A stretch of DNA of 64,000 nucleotides from Gyromitra esculenta (Eukaryota; Ascomycota; Pezizomycetes; Pezizales; Discinaceae), in the NCBI GenBank assembly GCA_038503075.1, contig JBCAML010000021.1, positions 434,001-498,000 on the forward strand, written 5' to 3'. Under the pieces are notes generated by a model that ran no database searches, was not told where the DNA came from, and worked only from the letters and a program-made list of their open reading frames with translations. A program made the position numbers and the translations under genes. This document shows, one piece after another, positions 36,543-48,878 of this stretch (positions are counted from its first letter, which is position 1; every line of letters starts with the position of its first letter).

Positions 36543-36914
36543 ATGCAGTTCGCGTGCGCTTCCTTAGCTTGGTTTTGGATCCGACAACCCCCAAAGTTCC
36601 AGTATCACGAAATCCCCAACAAAGAAGAAGGTGCATCTGTAAAGTGTAATTCCAACCCTTTCGGCTATGCATCGCACTCTGCTTCGGTCAGCGCATTCGT
36701 CATAGATGTTGGGGGATATCAAAGTCCGATATTTCGAGATGGTAATATCTTGGGCTGTTATGGAATCTCTAGATATCCGGCAAGTGGGGAGAGCATGGGG
36801 TCGTACGATGGATGCGGTTCGGTTTCTGGCGTTCCGGGGATCTTCTACACGATGAGCGGTGTGCGTTGCCTTGGCAAGCTTATTTTCTCTATTTGTTTCC
36901 GGCCTATGTTTTAA
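36543..36914 (+). CDS. Hypothetical ORF, 123 codons
   Basis: Begins MQFACASLAWFW. The middle is rich in Gly, Ser and Tyr with several cysteines (ILGCYGISRYP, GSYDGCGSV), which would suit a small extracellular domain. It has no clear signal peptide, no family match that I recognise, and an uncertain 3' end: a GT near the C-terminal part could be a donor. It could be chance. Confidence 0.2.
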   Translation: MQFACASLAWFWIRQPPKFQYHEIPNKEEGASVKCNSNPFGYASHSASVSAFVIDVGGYQSPIFRDGNILGCYGISRYPASGESMGSYDGCGSVSGVPGIFYTMSGVRCLGKLIFSICFRPMF

Positions 36915-38345
36915 TTCATGCGTAGAACTCTTGCCTGAAGCTCGTCTTTAGGATACAGTACTTTCCAGTTCTGTGGTGTATTTTCAGCTATATACACTAC
37001 CAGACTGCTCTGTAGAGATAGTCTGCAGGTACCGCTATTACCAGTCAGAGAGGTCGCTAGCTGCCTGATACCTACATGTATCTAAGTTTCGCGTTCGGAT
37101 ATGCGGACCAGTAACTTTGCTCCCCGAAATGCCACTTGCGCCGACCGATCGGCCGGGAAGAGAAGGCGGAGAGGTTGGGCATGGCAATGCGCTGCGGCAG
37201 ATCATGATTTCCTTACTCCTTTTCGCTATTGTTTTTTTTCTTTTCTTTTCGTTCTTTTCGGGGCTGATCTGCTGGCCTGGATCAAAGGTCAATCGTTTTT
37301 CTCCCCTCGCCATTATGCAGGCGTTTCTTAAATTTAAGCCAATATTTAAGCCGGATTTTTGCCGGGGGGATACGGATTTTTGATAGGAGTGTGGCATCCG
37401 CAGGCAGCCACTTTCCAGGGTCCTTCGGTTAGGGGAATAATAAGTAGTGTTGCACCAAACAACTCACGCGGGCGAACGCCGAGCAGTCGCTCGGGCCAGA
37501 AATAAATTTCTCCCTGGATGGAGTGGGCCTCGAGACTTTGCTCGACTTGTGCCAGAGAGAAACAGCATGAGCAGCAGCGGCTGTGTCTCCGGCCTAGGCT
37601 CTGCACCAGACCCCAGCTAGCTAACCACAAGCTCCCGTTTGTTTCTTCCGCCACCAGACTTCACACGACCTCCCTCTTTGCTGAGCGCTCTCTCTCCCCT
37701 TCTCTCTGCGTTCTCCTATCCGGTTCTGGCTGACGCGCCAGGCGGAGGACAGCTTGGTCTAGAAGGCAAAACAGAACCACCAGTGACTGATTGTGATTGT
37801 GATTGTTTGCCTCCTTCTCTCCATATCAATCGTCCCCATCAACACCACATCTCTGCTCTGCTCTGCTCTGCTCCACCCCCTCCTTTCCTCTTCTCCATCC
37901 TCTCTAATAGCTTAACTTCCCGTCCCCACATTGCTGCCAGAACCTGCCCAAGATCCCATATCCCTTTCCCCGCATCCCCCACTATCAGGCATATCAGCTG
38001 GCTCTCCTATTCAGGGATATCTCCACATATTTTCAATCCACCCGTGCTTCCTAATATCAACTTCTTCATCTCATCCCCCATCCCCTTCCCAGATTCACGG
38101 CTTCGGCATCCCCCCAGAGCTACCCCTCACTCGTTTGCCTTCCATCCCGCATCACAGTTTCTTCGTGATTTTGCTGCGTTGAAGTCTCGTGGTCATTTTT
38201 GTACTTTGGTTGAACCGGCATCCCTTTCCTTTACCGGCAATCTCCGGTGTTTTGTTCTCTATTTCATCCTCGACCATCAACTATCACCACGTTTCAACGT
38301 CAAAAATAATAAGCGCTTCTTCTTTCTTTCTCTGGCAATAACATC
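36915..38345 (+). promoter_or_regulatory. Upstream region and pyrimidine-rich leader of the F-box/WD40 gene
   Basis: From about 37620 the + strand becomes strongly C/T-rich up to the ATG at 38346, like the pacC leader. A short CTCTG run lies near 37855. The long + frame 37639-38373 reflects this composition rather than a gene. Confidence 0.45.
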
Positions 38346-40142
38346 ATGCCCAATACCCCTACTCGCCCAGTAACCTGGTCCAAGTCTACCCTGAAGCACT
38401 TCCCGTCGTACATGTCCCTCCCCTTCTCCGCCAACAGACTTTCCCTGTCTGGGCCCATAGGAGTTCACCATGAGACTGCCCACGTCACCGACCCTTCTTC
38501 TTCTAGACTAGAGAGCTTCTGCTCTCACCCATTTAAGCGAACCAGCAACAGTGTCCGAAGACTACTTCAGAAGGCCATCCGGCTCTCTACTGGCAACGAG
38601 CAGCTGGGCGTGATCCACGGTATGAAGAAAGAGAAAGGAAAATTCACACTTGGAGATGGAGAGAGTGGTATTGGTATCGACGAAAAGGACAACGAGGAAT
38701 GCTTCTTCGATGTAGACACCACTGCCGTTAGGAAAGGTTCGCATTATGTCATGCCCTCCCTTGATGAATGACTGTTTAATGTTGACGCTGTTGATAGACT
38801 TTGTCAAAATCCTCCCGTCGGAAATTACTGCTCATATCCTATCCTTTCTTGACCACCGTAGCTTGTTGAATTGCGAATCAGTATCACGCCCTTGGTTCAA
38901 TGCTGCACGCGATCGCCATGTCTGGCGTAATGTGTTCCGGGATGAACATGGGCCCTGGAAATCAAGACCTGGAAACGATTGGAAGAAGATGTTTAAGGTT
39001 AGGCAGGAGCTCAACCACAGATGGCAAAAGGGTGATGTTACAGCCAAGTACCTGAAGGGTCACACTGACAGCGTGTATTGTGTGCAATTTGACGAGTATG
39101 CCAACCCGCCTGCGAAAAAAAATTAAAATTCATTCTGTGAAGATAGCGTTCTTTTATTTTATTTTAATTATACTGATTCCCTATTATAGAAAGAAGATCA
39201 TTACGGGTTCGAGAGATAAAACTATCAGAGTATGGGATATCGCTACCGGAGAATGCCTGAAGGTCCTCGGCCAGCTCCCTCGGAACTCCCTCTTCGGAGG
39301 TTCGAACGAAATGGCTCTCCAAAGTGGATCCTCGGACTATCATGATGCTTCTGTTTTGTGCCTTCAATTCGACGATGAAATTCTCGTTTCCGGTTCATCA
39401 GACCATACATGCATCGTTTGGTCCTTGCCTTCGTGCACTTCAATTATGCGACTTAGCGCACATAGAGCAGGTGTTCTCGACGTATGTTTCGACAAGAAAC
39501 ACATTGTTTCGTGTTCGAAGGATACCACCATCTGCATCTGGGACCGCAAGACCGGCAAGCTCCTTCGTCAGCTTATTGGCCACAGAGGGCCTGTAAATGC
39601 AATTGCGATCCGCGGAAATCTCATTGTTAGTGCTTCCGGCGATGCTTTGATCAAATTATGGAACGTGGATACAGGAAAATGTGTGCGAGATTTCACCGGC
39701 CACAACAGAGGACTTGCTTGCGTTCAGTTTAGCGAAGATGCTAAGACTATTGTGAGCGGAGGCAATGATCAAGACATCAGAATTTGGGATGCAACCAATG
39801 GGGAGTGCCTTAATGTATTGCAAGGCCATCAATTATTGGTTCGCACGCTTCATCTAGATTCACGAAATAGGCGTATCATATCTGGATCTTATGATCAGGT
39901 TAGTATTCTCCATCCCTGAACCGCTATATTGATATACTAATTTATATATATTTTAGAGCGTGAAAGTATGGGACCTAGATACAGGAAAACTTGTTCTCGA
40001 CATTCAGCGATTCCATTCAACCTGGATCTTGTCTGCCAAAGCGGATTACAGGAGAATTATCAGCACAAGCCAGGATAATCGGACCTTAGTGTTAGATTTT
40101 AGTACGGGAATGAAGGACTTGGAGGTTCTAGACAATCCGTGA
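38346..40142 (+). CDS. F-box/WD40 substrate receptor of an SCF ubiquitin ligase
   Basis: Four exons: 38346-38736, 38798-39095, 39190-39898, 39957-40142; 527 residues. A Ser/Thr-rich N-terminal part (1-130) precedes an F-box at about 133-178 (VKILPSEITAHILSFLDHRSLL...VWRNVF), which would bind Skp1. A linker (WKKMFKVRQELNHRWQKGD) leads to about seven WD40 repeats (about 215-520), for example TGSRDKTIRVWD, SGSSDHTCIVW, SCSKDTTICIWD, SASGDALIKLWN, SGGNDQDIRIWD and SVKVWDLDTGK. The architecture matches SCF receptors such as Cdc4, Pof1, SconB and FWD-1; I cannot say which. The last repeat is less canonical (STSQDNRTLVLDF). Introns are 58-94 bp. Confidence 0.9.
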
Positions 40143-41659
40143 TCTCTTTCGCAGGCTCGATATATATACACATGGAGAAAGGTGTGTTGTACAGTGATAC
40201 AGTGATGCATATATTCCTTTGTTTATTTTCTCATTGCGGGCTGGGGGCCGGCCTTTCCTATGTTCGCTGCATAGATTCCCTGAAAAAAATTTCTTTCGTT
40301 CTCGACAGGTAGTTCGATTATCTTTACGCATTGGGGTGGGTGACAGGTGTTGTGGTTTTTTATATTCGTTTTTTGTTTGTTTTAACTTATTATTGGGGGT
40401 TCATTACGGACTACCGGTTGGTCGAAGGTTTGGTTGGCTCTTCTGCACGTAATTAAATTTTGGTCGTGCTGTTTTACAACACTTTCACCATTGCTATATC
40501 TTCTCTTTGTTTGCTGGGGGTTCTTTGCTGCACATAGTTGGATAGACCTGTACGATAAAGGCATTGATTGGCCCGTTTGTTGATGTTCATTCTTATTCAG
40601 TGTTTTGTATACTGGCCGTGTCTTCCCGTCGCATTAGTCACTTTCACTTTGTCCTTATCCACGCATACAGATAGATAGATATACACACAAAAAGTTGTCC
40701 TGGTTTTAGTCACTCAATTAACTGATTGCGTAGGTCTCATTAAGTGCGTAATCTAGGTTCATATGCGGTCACTCGATGACTGCACGTTCGTCCCATGTTC
40801 CTTTTACGCACCTAAACGGCTGTGCTACCGGATGTGACGCGGGCAAGACAACGCACTCAATTAAAGTAGATTGTCAGGCTACGAGTGCTTTAATCTTTCT
40901 GTATTATTTCCGTGTGCTTGTACTCAGAAGACACAGCTGCATTAAAGCATGATCAAGCGAAAAATTCTTGGCGAAAAATATATTGCGAATTAATCTCCGG
41001 AACCGTAAACCTACTTTTTAATGGTCACGGTACTACAAAATGAACTCGACTCCAACAATTTACACGCGCATGAAGTCTCCCCATTGTGGAATCAAGTGAT
41101 TTTCTTATTGTAACACTTGTGAATGTTGTCGTTATTTCTTTGAACCTTGTTCTGTATTGGCGACCGGCCATGGGCTGTGCGAAAGTGGAGGTGGAGACAT
41201 TTCATGCAAGTAAGAGAAGCCTTGTTGCACTTGTAGAGACTATAAGGCTGGATATTGTGCCTGGCATGCACTTTCTCTATCCGCGCTCACGATATGACAC
41301 GTTGTATGACCTTGAGGGCAGAAGGCATAATCTGCTTCCCTGTTTTTTTATATAGTTGCTGGTACCGTACTGAAGTACGAGGTAAAGGCAGCTGTAAATC
41401 CTGGGAATTGGGTACATGTGGTTCTACCGTTAGAAATATTGAACTAGATGAAATTCACTCAACTCTGCCTTCATCCGTGGACCTCTCTTATCGATCATGA
41501 GCAGATGTAGGTCACGACTAGGAGTGGGGTGTTTAGTTTTGCTTATTCCAGTAATAGAATATTCCGAGGATTTGGCTAAAGTCCAAATTACCAGAAGCAA
41601 TTATATATATCTATAACAAAACCCCAGCGCACCCTATAGGCCACTTCCATGCTCTAGAC
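40143..41659. other. Gene-free spacer downstream of the F-box gene
   Basis: A T-rich 3' flank, then AT-rich DNA with no supported gene. The frames 41086-41355 and 41255-41500 have no features. Confidence 0.45.
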
Positions 41660-41740
41660 GTTAGATAAGGTTCGGGGTCGAACTCGAACCCTTCCCTCCC
41701 AGAATGTAGGTCTTAAACCGCTATATTACTATCACTTGGC
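41660..41740 (-). repeat. tRNA-like relic or SINE head
   Basis: On the minus strand an A-box-like TAGCGGTTTAAGA (41711-41723) is followed after about 20 bases by a B-box-like GGTTCGAGTTCGA (41678-41690) and CCCC. This order and spacing fit a pol III tRNA promoter, but no full cloverleaf with a paired acceptor stem is visible. A decayed tRNA or the head of a tRNA-derived SINE is likely. Confidence 0.35.
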
Positions 41741-43112
41741 TGTAGATGTAGACTTTTGGGATACTTTCGAAGCGATTTTCCCTCACAATGGTGACATACC
41801 CCGCAATCGCGTCCCTCCCGCAGAAGCATATGACTTGGTTTATTTTCCCGACGATAATCGACTCCGAGAGTTTAGTTACAGATCAAGTGTCAAAATAGTT
41901 CTATGTCTCTCTAGTCATATTGATAAGGAGAGTATCTGAAGTTATGCTCGGGAGTATGGGAGCTACCACTAGTACACGTAAGTGACCTATAAGTGGTACA
42001 TACGCACACCAAAGACCCGGGTTGCGATGTAGAAAGAGCTGGCGAAACTCTCCATATAAGACCCCTTCCTTTGGTATCTGGATTTCCCTATCATTCATTC
42101 ATCCCAACAAAAAGCACAACATTTTGGCTCATCGAGTATGAAATGTTCTTCTTTCTCTAATGGCATACACTCTTCGCTGTGTGTGCTTTTGCTTCCTCAA
42201 ATTCTTGTCTGGATGCTCATTTAAATGCAGCTAACTAGTCATGTTTTATTTTTATTTTTATTTATTTTTTAGCGGCTTGTCGTTCGAATCCACAGGAAGC
42301 TTGCGTTCTCCGTTACCTCGGCTTCCCCCGCCACTCGCGTACATACATGTACCTTTCCTCAATCTATTCAGCCTTCCCCGGTTTATAGCCTTTGCTTATT
42401 TTCGCTTTTTCTTCTTGGTTCTTCCGCACTTTTAAATTTTCTATTCCATGAGCATCATGATATCTCACAAACGACGAGCGTAACCCGGGCCCCCCTCCCC
42501 CCAAAAGGCCAGAGATTCGTTAATAGGAATATCTATCTTTACGAAGCTCTCAATATCGAAGGGCCCATTTGAAACTGTCTAGCCCGGCTGTGTTCGTTAT
42601 TTCGGGAGATATCACGATATGCACTCGAGGTGTCGTGCAGGTTGTCTTCTATTCCGTCAGCCTCAGTGTCTTATCAAGAGGGTTAGGTTTACTATATTGC
42701 ATATGCACGAATACGGCACATTGTCGGTAACCAGGCGGGTTTGGGACCGATAGGCTGGGAAAGGTGTTTAAAGGTCTGTGGATGGTGGAGTAAATATGAC
42801 CTGCATGTTGTGAATTGGGCCGTGGCTTGGGGTAATTAATTTATTTTCGGGGGTTTATTTCTTGGTGGCGCTTACTAGGATCAGTTTGAATCATGCGATG
42901 TCACTCGTTATTTTGATTTTATTATAATTGGAGCACCAGACATGATACCCCCCGCTGCATGAAAATAAAACCCCCTCCACCGTAAGTTATACGGTATCAG
43001 AAAACCAATCATGTAAGGTCACTCGTTTATTATAACGAGATGTCTTGGAGGAAAGGAAAAAAGAGAAAAACAAATACCCGTCAAGCGTATCTCCAATCTA
43101 TACCTGCTTGAT
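41741..43112. other. Gene-free spacer
   Basis: No supported gene. A (TTTTA)n-like tract lies at about 42243-42271 and one TACATGTA at 42344. Confidence 0.45.
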
Positions 43113-44340
43113 TTATTGATTTTTCTTCAAAGCAGGCGTCTCGTCACCTCCCAAGAGTGTAGACCGTCCCGGGATGAACTTGTTGACACGCATTTGATAC
43201 TCCTTGTATTCGGGGTACTTACCAGCCGTGATCGATTCCGTAAGCTTCGTTGAGCTCTAGTTACATCTGTTAGCCTCTTTCTCAATTCCACCTTCTTAAA
43301 CTCTCCTTCAAAGAGACGCCATACCTGAAACAGTAAACAATAGAGCAATGCTCCAATACCGGCCCAGGAGAATAGAACATCCGCAGCATAGCAACTCCAC
43401 AAGTACACAAGCACCCAAATAGTCTGTTCCGCCGCAAAATTCGGGTGACGCGACAACGACCATAACCCAGTAACAACAAAGCCTCGGTCAAGATCGTTCT
43501 TCTCAAACGTTGGTGGCACGTCCCCCGAGGCTCGATACGACGACTTGGCGCTCTGGAAAGCCCATTGCTGCTGATCCGCAAATGTCTCTGTAATTAGGCT
43601 GAGCACGAGCCCGTAGGAGAACAACAAATCAAGGGGTCCCCATGCAGGCGCGACACCCTTAGGGAGCTGAGAAACGAGGAGTATTATGTAGGCGGGACTA
43701 GCGATGAGGAATAGTAGAATCTAATTGAGAGTTTTAGAAGTAGTGACGAAGGGGCCGGAGGAGAGGGGGGGGGTTACGTTTTGGTAGAATGAAATGAAGA
43801 TCACATTGAGTGCGAATAATGCTGCAGGGGGAGCTTTCGCCTTTATGATTTCCCAGCGATAGTCCTCAGATCCAACGCTGTAACCGCCTTTACGCCAATA
43901 ATTAAAAGTCAATCTTGCCTATTCACCTCGTTAGTCTCTCTCATTTAATTACCCTTTCTTACTTTTCTCGCGCGGGACCAGCTTACACTCCATAAGCATC
44001 CGAACACTAGCAATGTATCCAGTCGCTCAGTCTCTAGCCCCTTCATATGTGCAAATAGCGTGAAATGGCCGATATAAAGCGTAGGCAGAAAACTCCATAA
44101 TCTGTCCACCTGCGAGTAATTCCTATTAATCTCGCTGGCCACGAGCACCACTAATGAGACTGCTAGTGCAATGTGAAGGCCAGATATGAACGGATTAGTA
44201 GAAAGGTACCATTCAGTCGGGCTCACCTCGCGGCGGAGGAGTGGAAGGAGGTGTGAGAATGAGAGTTGATGGAGGAAAGGGGTTATTGTGGATGAGAAGG
44301 AGGAGGTCTCCAAGAGCGTGGAGGGTGCTGGGAGTGCCAT
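43113..44340 (-). CDS. DUF1295/steroid 5-alpha-reductase-like membrane protein
   Basis: Four exons on the minus strand: 44340-43987, 43918-43778, 43720-43325, 43256-43113; 344 residues. ATG 44340 (MALPAPSTLL) is chosen over upstream in-frame codons because it leads straight into the domain. Several hydrophobic segments fit a polytopic ER protein. Landmarks are LTFNYWRKGGYSVGSEDYRW (about 120-140), ETFADQQQWAFQ (about 210) and SRHPNFAAEQTIWVLVYLWS (about 255-274). The RHPN-(Y/F)-x-x-E signature is shared by DUF1295, sterol reductases and isoprenylcysteine methyltransferases. The C-terminal exon (KYPEYKEYQMRVNKFIPG) is also typical of fungal DUF1295 proteins. The family is usually called oxidoreductase-like, with unproven substrates. 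Three introns, all phase 0, 57-68 bp. Confidence 0.88.
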
Positions 44341-45975
44341 TTTGGAGTGCCAATAAATTGAAGTAGTTGGTCGTATGTGGGAAGATATCACGAAGAACGG
44401 TGAATTCTGCTCTTGCTGGCAGTAATGTGAATTTGTAGGGAATTGGTTATCTCCACTCGAGACGGCCTGGGTATCAATAAACCTGGTGAGACACGGGTCT
44501 ATAACGTCATTTGCGTGAGAGATCGGGAAGACGCATCGCGTCTGTAGTGGAGCGACGATGGAGGGCCCCTGAGTGTGGAGAAGCTGCAACAAGCCGCAGT
44601 CATGTGACTCTTGGCCTTTCTACCGCTTCGTCATATCAAGGGGTTCGTGATTGTCGTCTCTACTCTGGAAGCGTAATGGATTAAACCTAAGCTCAAGATA
44701 CAAATAATCCGAATCCACAAGTCCGTGGATGCTGGCTCTCATATAATGTGTGCTCTGGTATATAAAGAGTGCCCTAATGATCTTCGAAGGAATAAGACAC
44801 TTCCCTCATCACAACCTTGAGCGCATGGCACCCCACCAAGTACCCCAAACCATCCTGACTGAGCTTGACTCTAACTGTGGCTGATGGATAATCAAACCAG
44901 CTTCTCAATGGATGCAGCTTATCTAGATATTGGTATGCGGGATTTACCATTAGGTGATCGCCTGCTACAAATCAGAAACGCCATGTTCTTCTAAGAGAAA
45001 CATAACCCATGGCACACCTAGAGAAGGAGGGTATAACTACATGTAGTACTTATTGCACAGCCGAGCAAAAACATTGGTACAAAATATTAACCCTCTTAAA
45101 TTTTGCATACAAGCTACATGGAAAATTCGAAACACCTTTTTTAAGTTACAAGTAAGCACCCCTGTAAATAGTTCAGCCCAAATAGCATGTATTCTATACT
45201 CTCAAATTATCCTTGATCCCTGGGCCATCTGCAGGCCCACAATCTCAGCCCTTCCTGTTTCCTAATAAATTCTCATAAGTCCGTCTCACTAAATCGCATA
45301 CTTTGCCTACAGGCGAAAATCAGAAACCAGGCGCCAGGCCAGCAATGTCGCACGAACGAATCGTACTTGACACCTTCACTCCTCCCAATGGCGCTTGATG
45401 CCAATCTCGAATTGCGATCGGTCTGCATCCAGATATCGTCGGAGTGGGATATTTGTGGTATCCCACGGAGAGAGGGAGGGAGGGAGGGAGGGAGTTGGCC
45501 ATTGTGAAGGCCTTTTGAACTATAGAAGGAACTTTGAGCCAATGTTCTTGGCTAGCCTTGTCCCATCGGAGGCCTTTAAGATTATGGGAGAGGCCAATAT
45601 TTTTTTGGCCAGCCCCGCTCCGTACCCGGAGCGCACCCGAGAACAGCTTTTGACGCCAATACCGAGATCAGTATGGTTTTTACCCGAAGTGCGGTTTTAT
45701 GCCCTTTGACCCTCCGATCAGAATAATTCCCCTTCAAGAACGCACTAGAAACTCTATTAAGATTCCCAATAGAGTTTCCGTGACTTTAATGCTCTCTGCT
45801 GCTTTAATTCCGAGTCTATATTTGACTCGATACGGATTCTGGAGGCCACCAGTCCTAGGAGAGAAACAGAGGGGAGGCGCTTGAATTCGATTTACCAAGC
45901 CGGTATCGGCACCACCCCCGAGTTCGACGGGGGAATATAACCATAACTCTCCCGCGAGCTAGCCGATCCGGTACT
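44341..45975. other. Gene-free spacer with a GGGA microsatellite
   Basis: No supported gene. A (GGGA)n tract lies at about 45469-45494. A 10-bp perfect inverted repeat, AAACTCTATT with its complement, lies at 45750-45779. The composition becomes more GC-rich towards the repeat complex. Confidence 0.45.
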
Positions 45976-46005
45976 TTTGAAGGGCCTGGTGCCAGGCCCT
46001 TCAAA
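45976..46005. repeat. Perfect 30-bp palindrome
   Basis: Arms 45976-45989 and 45992-46005 are exact complements (TTTGAAGGGCCTGG and its reverse complement), separated by only TG. It lies at the left edge of the repeat complex at 46128-46881. Confidence 0.85.
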
Positions 46006-46127
46006 CGCCTCGAGGGGTTAGAGGAAATCGTGCCTTGAGCAGCTACCTAAGACTGAGCCAACCCCAGGCCATTCCTTCCCTCGATTCTTCGTTGGAAATT
46101 CCGCTATCCACTTCTGGTTGACCCAAC

Positions 46128-46881
46128 AGGACGAACTGTTGTCCTTGCATAAAACACCCCTGCCCAAGGGGTGTCAATGATAACCGGAGGCAACACTCTT
46201 ACGCGTCGTCCCGTTATCGCAACGGGAGCACCGTAAGGTCTGAGGCACCTGTGCCTAAACAATAAAAAAATCCCATTAGCTAGATAATACGGAGAAAAAG
46301 GCGAATGCATATGGCAAGAAAATATAAGATAGAAAGAGCAACGTGGCAGCAAGTATAAAACTACATACCTTGGAGTTCCCTTGGTGGCCTGGTTTCAGGC
46401 CCACCCAAAACCGGAGAATGTCCCCAGTTTGAGGATCGTTTGGATTACCTTTCGCCCGTCATTGAGAGTTCTGACGTCGACCCTCTCCCACTCGGAGTTT
46501 CCTTAGTGGCCTGGTTTCAGGCCCACCCAAAACCAAAGAATGTCCTCAGTTTGAGGATCAGTTTGGGTCACCTTTCACCCGTCATTGGGAGTTCTAGCGT
46601 CGACCCTCTCCCCACTACCCAGCAGAATGAACTGCTGCTGTGTTCTCGTAGCAGACACCCCTTCCTAAGGGGTGTCAATGATAGTCGGAGGGAACACTCC
46701 TACACGTCGCCCCCCTGCAATAAACGCTATTGCAGCGAAGACTCCGTAAGTGCTGAGGCGTCTGGGCCTAATAAAAGTTGCATTAGCTAGACTGCACGAA
46801 TAAAAGGCGAATGAGAGTGGCAAGAAAAGACAAGGTAGAAGGAACGACATAGCAGCAAGTGATAAAGCTACATACCTCTGC
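46128..46881. mobile_element. Nested repeat complex A-B-B-A
   Basis: Repeat A occurs at about 46128-46371 and about 46622-46881, in the same orientation. Between the copies lie two 122-bp tandem B units (46372-46493 and 46494-46615), sharing GGCCTGGTTTCAGGCCCACC and GTCGACCCTCTCCC. Each A carries a hairpin with ACACCCC/GGGGTGT arms (46154-46174 and 46654-46676). On the minus strand both A copies encode a similar peptide with RRVxVxPPxIIDTP; in the second copy the next codon is TAG where the first has TGG. I do not recognise the element. Confidence 0.6.
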
Positions 46882-47095
46882 ATTCCCTTGGCGCGACAGA
46901 AAACATCCACCAACCAATGCCAAAGAGAGTTCTAGGCTAGATACGAGGATATATTAGCATCTTCCGCTCTATAGGAGAGCGATCTTCAATTCCATGGGGC
47001 TTACCGAAAGAAGGGGCGATCTTTCTAAACACTTTTGGGAAATGTGTTTTCGATTTATCCACAAAGGCTCTCCGATTCTTCTAGAGGGCCGTTTT

Positions 47096-47545
47096 CTAGA
47101 TGTATATCAGCACTATAATATTTAACTCAGATATCACGATAGGTGATTGGGGTTGAGTAATTCTGTTCGGAGCAGTGGATGGATTCTTCGGATTGCTTTT
47201 GTAAGGATAACGGAATGGAGAAGACGTACCTCCAGCGGCAGCAGCTTTTTTATCCTTTGGCAGCCTCACGATGAACCTTCGTGGCTCAGCAGCAGCGTGC
47301 TGCTGAACCATAGGAGGAATATCAGGCGGTGAGCCACCTATTCGGGCTGCTGGACATTCAAGAATGAAATTAATTGTGACGAGGAGGGGTGGCGGGGAGA
47401 GGCCGAAGAGTACAGCTATAAAAGTATGAGGGCAGAAGAATTGAGTACCTCCCGAAATGAGTGTGGGTGGAAGTGACTGCCCTACGGCAAAATTGAGGCC
47501 TGTAATATCGATAGCCCCGACAGGCGCCGAGAAGCCCTTAGGCAT
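47096..47545 (-). CDS. Hypothetical ORF, possibly exons of a small gene
   Basis: Minus-strand frame starting MPKGFSAPVGAIDITGLNF; 149 codons if unspliced. It is rich in Pro and Ala, with a basic KDKKAAAAGG stretch followed by a plausible GTACGT donor, so the true 3' end may be spliced. No domain recognised, and no upstream or downstream partner gene found. Confidence 0.25.
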   Translation of the reverse strand: MPKGFSAPVGAIDITGLNFAVGQSLPPTLISGGTQFFCPHTFIAVLFGLSPPPLLVTINFILECPAARIGGSPPDIPPMVQQHAAAEPRRFIVRLPKDKKAAAAGGTSSPFRYPYKSNPKNPSTAPNRITQPQSPIVISELNIIVLIYI

Positions 47546-48878
47546 GCCGAGATCAGTATTCGATGAGGGTACCGTTACGGTAACGGAAATGGAGACGTGG
47601 AACGCACACCACAGGCATTTGTCTGTCTTGGATATCCTGACGAGTTACGGAATTGCTGTTGTGATTAAGGCGGATCTCACGAGGTTATCAAAAACCTAAT
47701 AATCGATGATTATATGAGAATGTCTTTGGAAGCTAGGAAACATATTTGTGGCAACATCCATACATCACTTTAAATGCACCCATGGCCAGTGCTTTTGATG
47801 ACCTATAAAATACGTACCTTCGCCATGGCTAGGGCAGCTATGGACATCTGAGATGGAGTACGTATAATCTTAGAGAAGTGGTAGACCATCTAAAATTGAG
47901 TGGCTCTAGTTTTGAGATTAGGCAGCAAGCTCTAAAAGCGGTTGAAAGAAGTCATATATCATTCTTCACGATGTTTCCAAGCTTCAGGAAGTTATTTGCC
48001 AGATTTAGTGGGATACGAGAGTACAGGTCGTTTAGTTCTCCGGTGTGGCTAATATGCCCTTTCTCCACGCCAATTTGCCGGTTCTCTAACAATATCCACG
48101 TCACCAAAATGTCTTCGCCTCGTTAGGGTAGAATCCATGAATTAGTGGATAGTGTGGAAAATAGCTGGACCAAAGCACTGCTTTGGCGCGGAGAGCATGG
48201 GGGGTTAGAATTATTCTAATCTATTATCATTTCATAAAACCACAGGGTGGTCCCGTGGCAATTATCTAATCTCATGATTTGTCTAATTAAATTCTCAGAG
48301 TTTATCTTGCCTCGGCACAGTGGTTATGCATATATGGGAGAAAGCAGCACCAAAACTTCCCGAGAGTATATGATTTTAGTTCAGTGGTGTGATAATGGAG
48401 TGGCTTAGGATCTGAACTAGATCGTAATCGCCATTATTATTATTTTGATACTACATGTGATTCTTCGAATTGGTATAATTTGATTCTAATATTGGGTCAT
48501 ATCTCCAAATATGATATTTCTATATGTCCATGGCTGTACATGCAATGCTGTTCTTAGCACTAGCACTGTGGTTAAACCCTGGAAAGATATACGACTACGC
48601 AAACTATCTACATGTAGATTTGACAGCGCTGTAGAGATATAAAAAGCGTGCTAATCACTCATCTGCTATCATCGAACTTATTGATGTTGTTGCATCACTA
48701 GTTGTAAAGCAATCCCGGATTTCAGTTCCAGCCAAAGTACATGTATTTGAAGGATCCGATGATACTGGCGTAAAGGTTTGATCCATACATCCTCAGCAAT
48801 ATTACTTCATAGCGCGGGAAAAGCCACACATAAATATGTAGTTATCGCGATTGACCTTCCCACTTTAGCCGAGATAAC
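47546..48878. other. Gene-free spacer
   Basis: No supported gene. The + frame 47457-47699 overlaps the minus ORF and has no features. Copies of TACATGTA lie at 48609 and 48738. Confidence 0.4.

Noticed and set aside
37639..38373. 244-codon + frame before the F-box gene
   Set aside because: Pro/Ser/Phe-rich translation of C/T-rich leader; overlaps the start of the real gene in another frame.
42281..42293. CGTTCGAATCCAC, a tRNA B-box-like word
   Set aside because: No A box or paired arms at the expected distance; the upstream sequence is a T/A simple repeat.
44341..44592. 84-codon N-terminal extension of the DUF1295 ORF
   Set aside because: The in-frame extension has no similarity to the family and is less hydrophobic; ATG 44340 leads directly into the first membrane segment.
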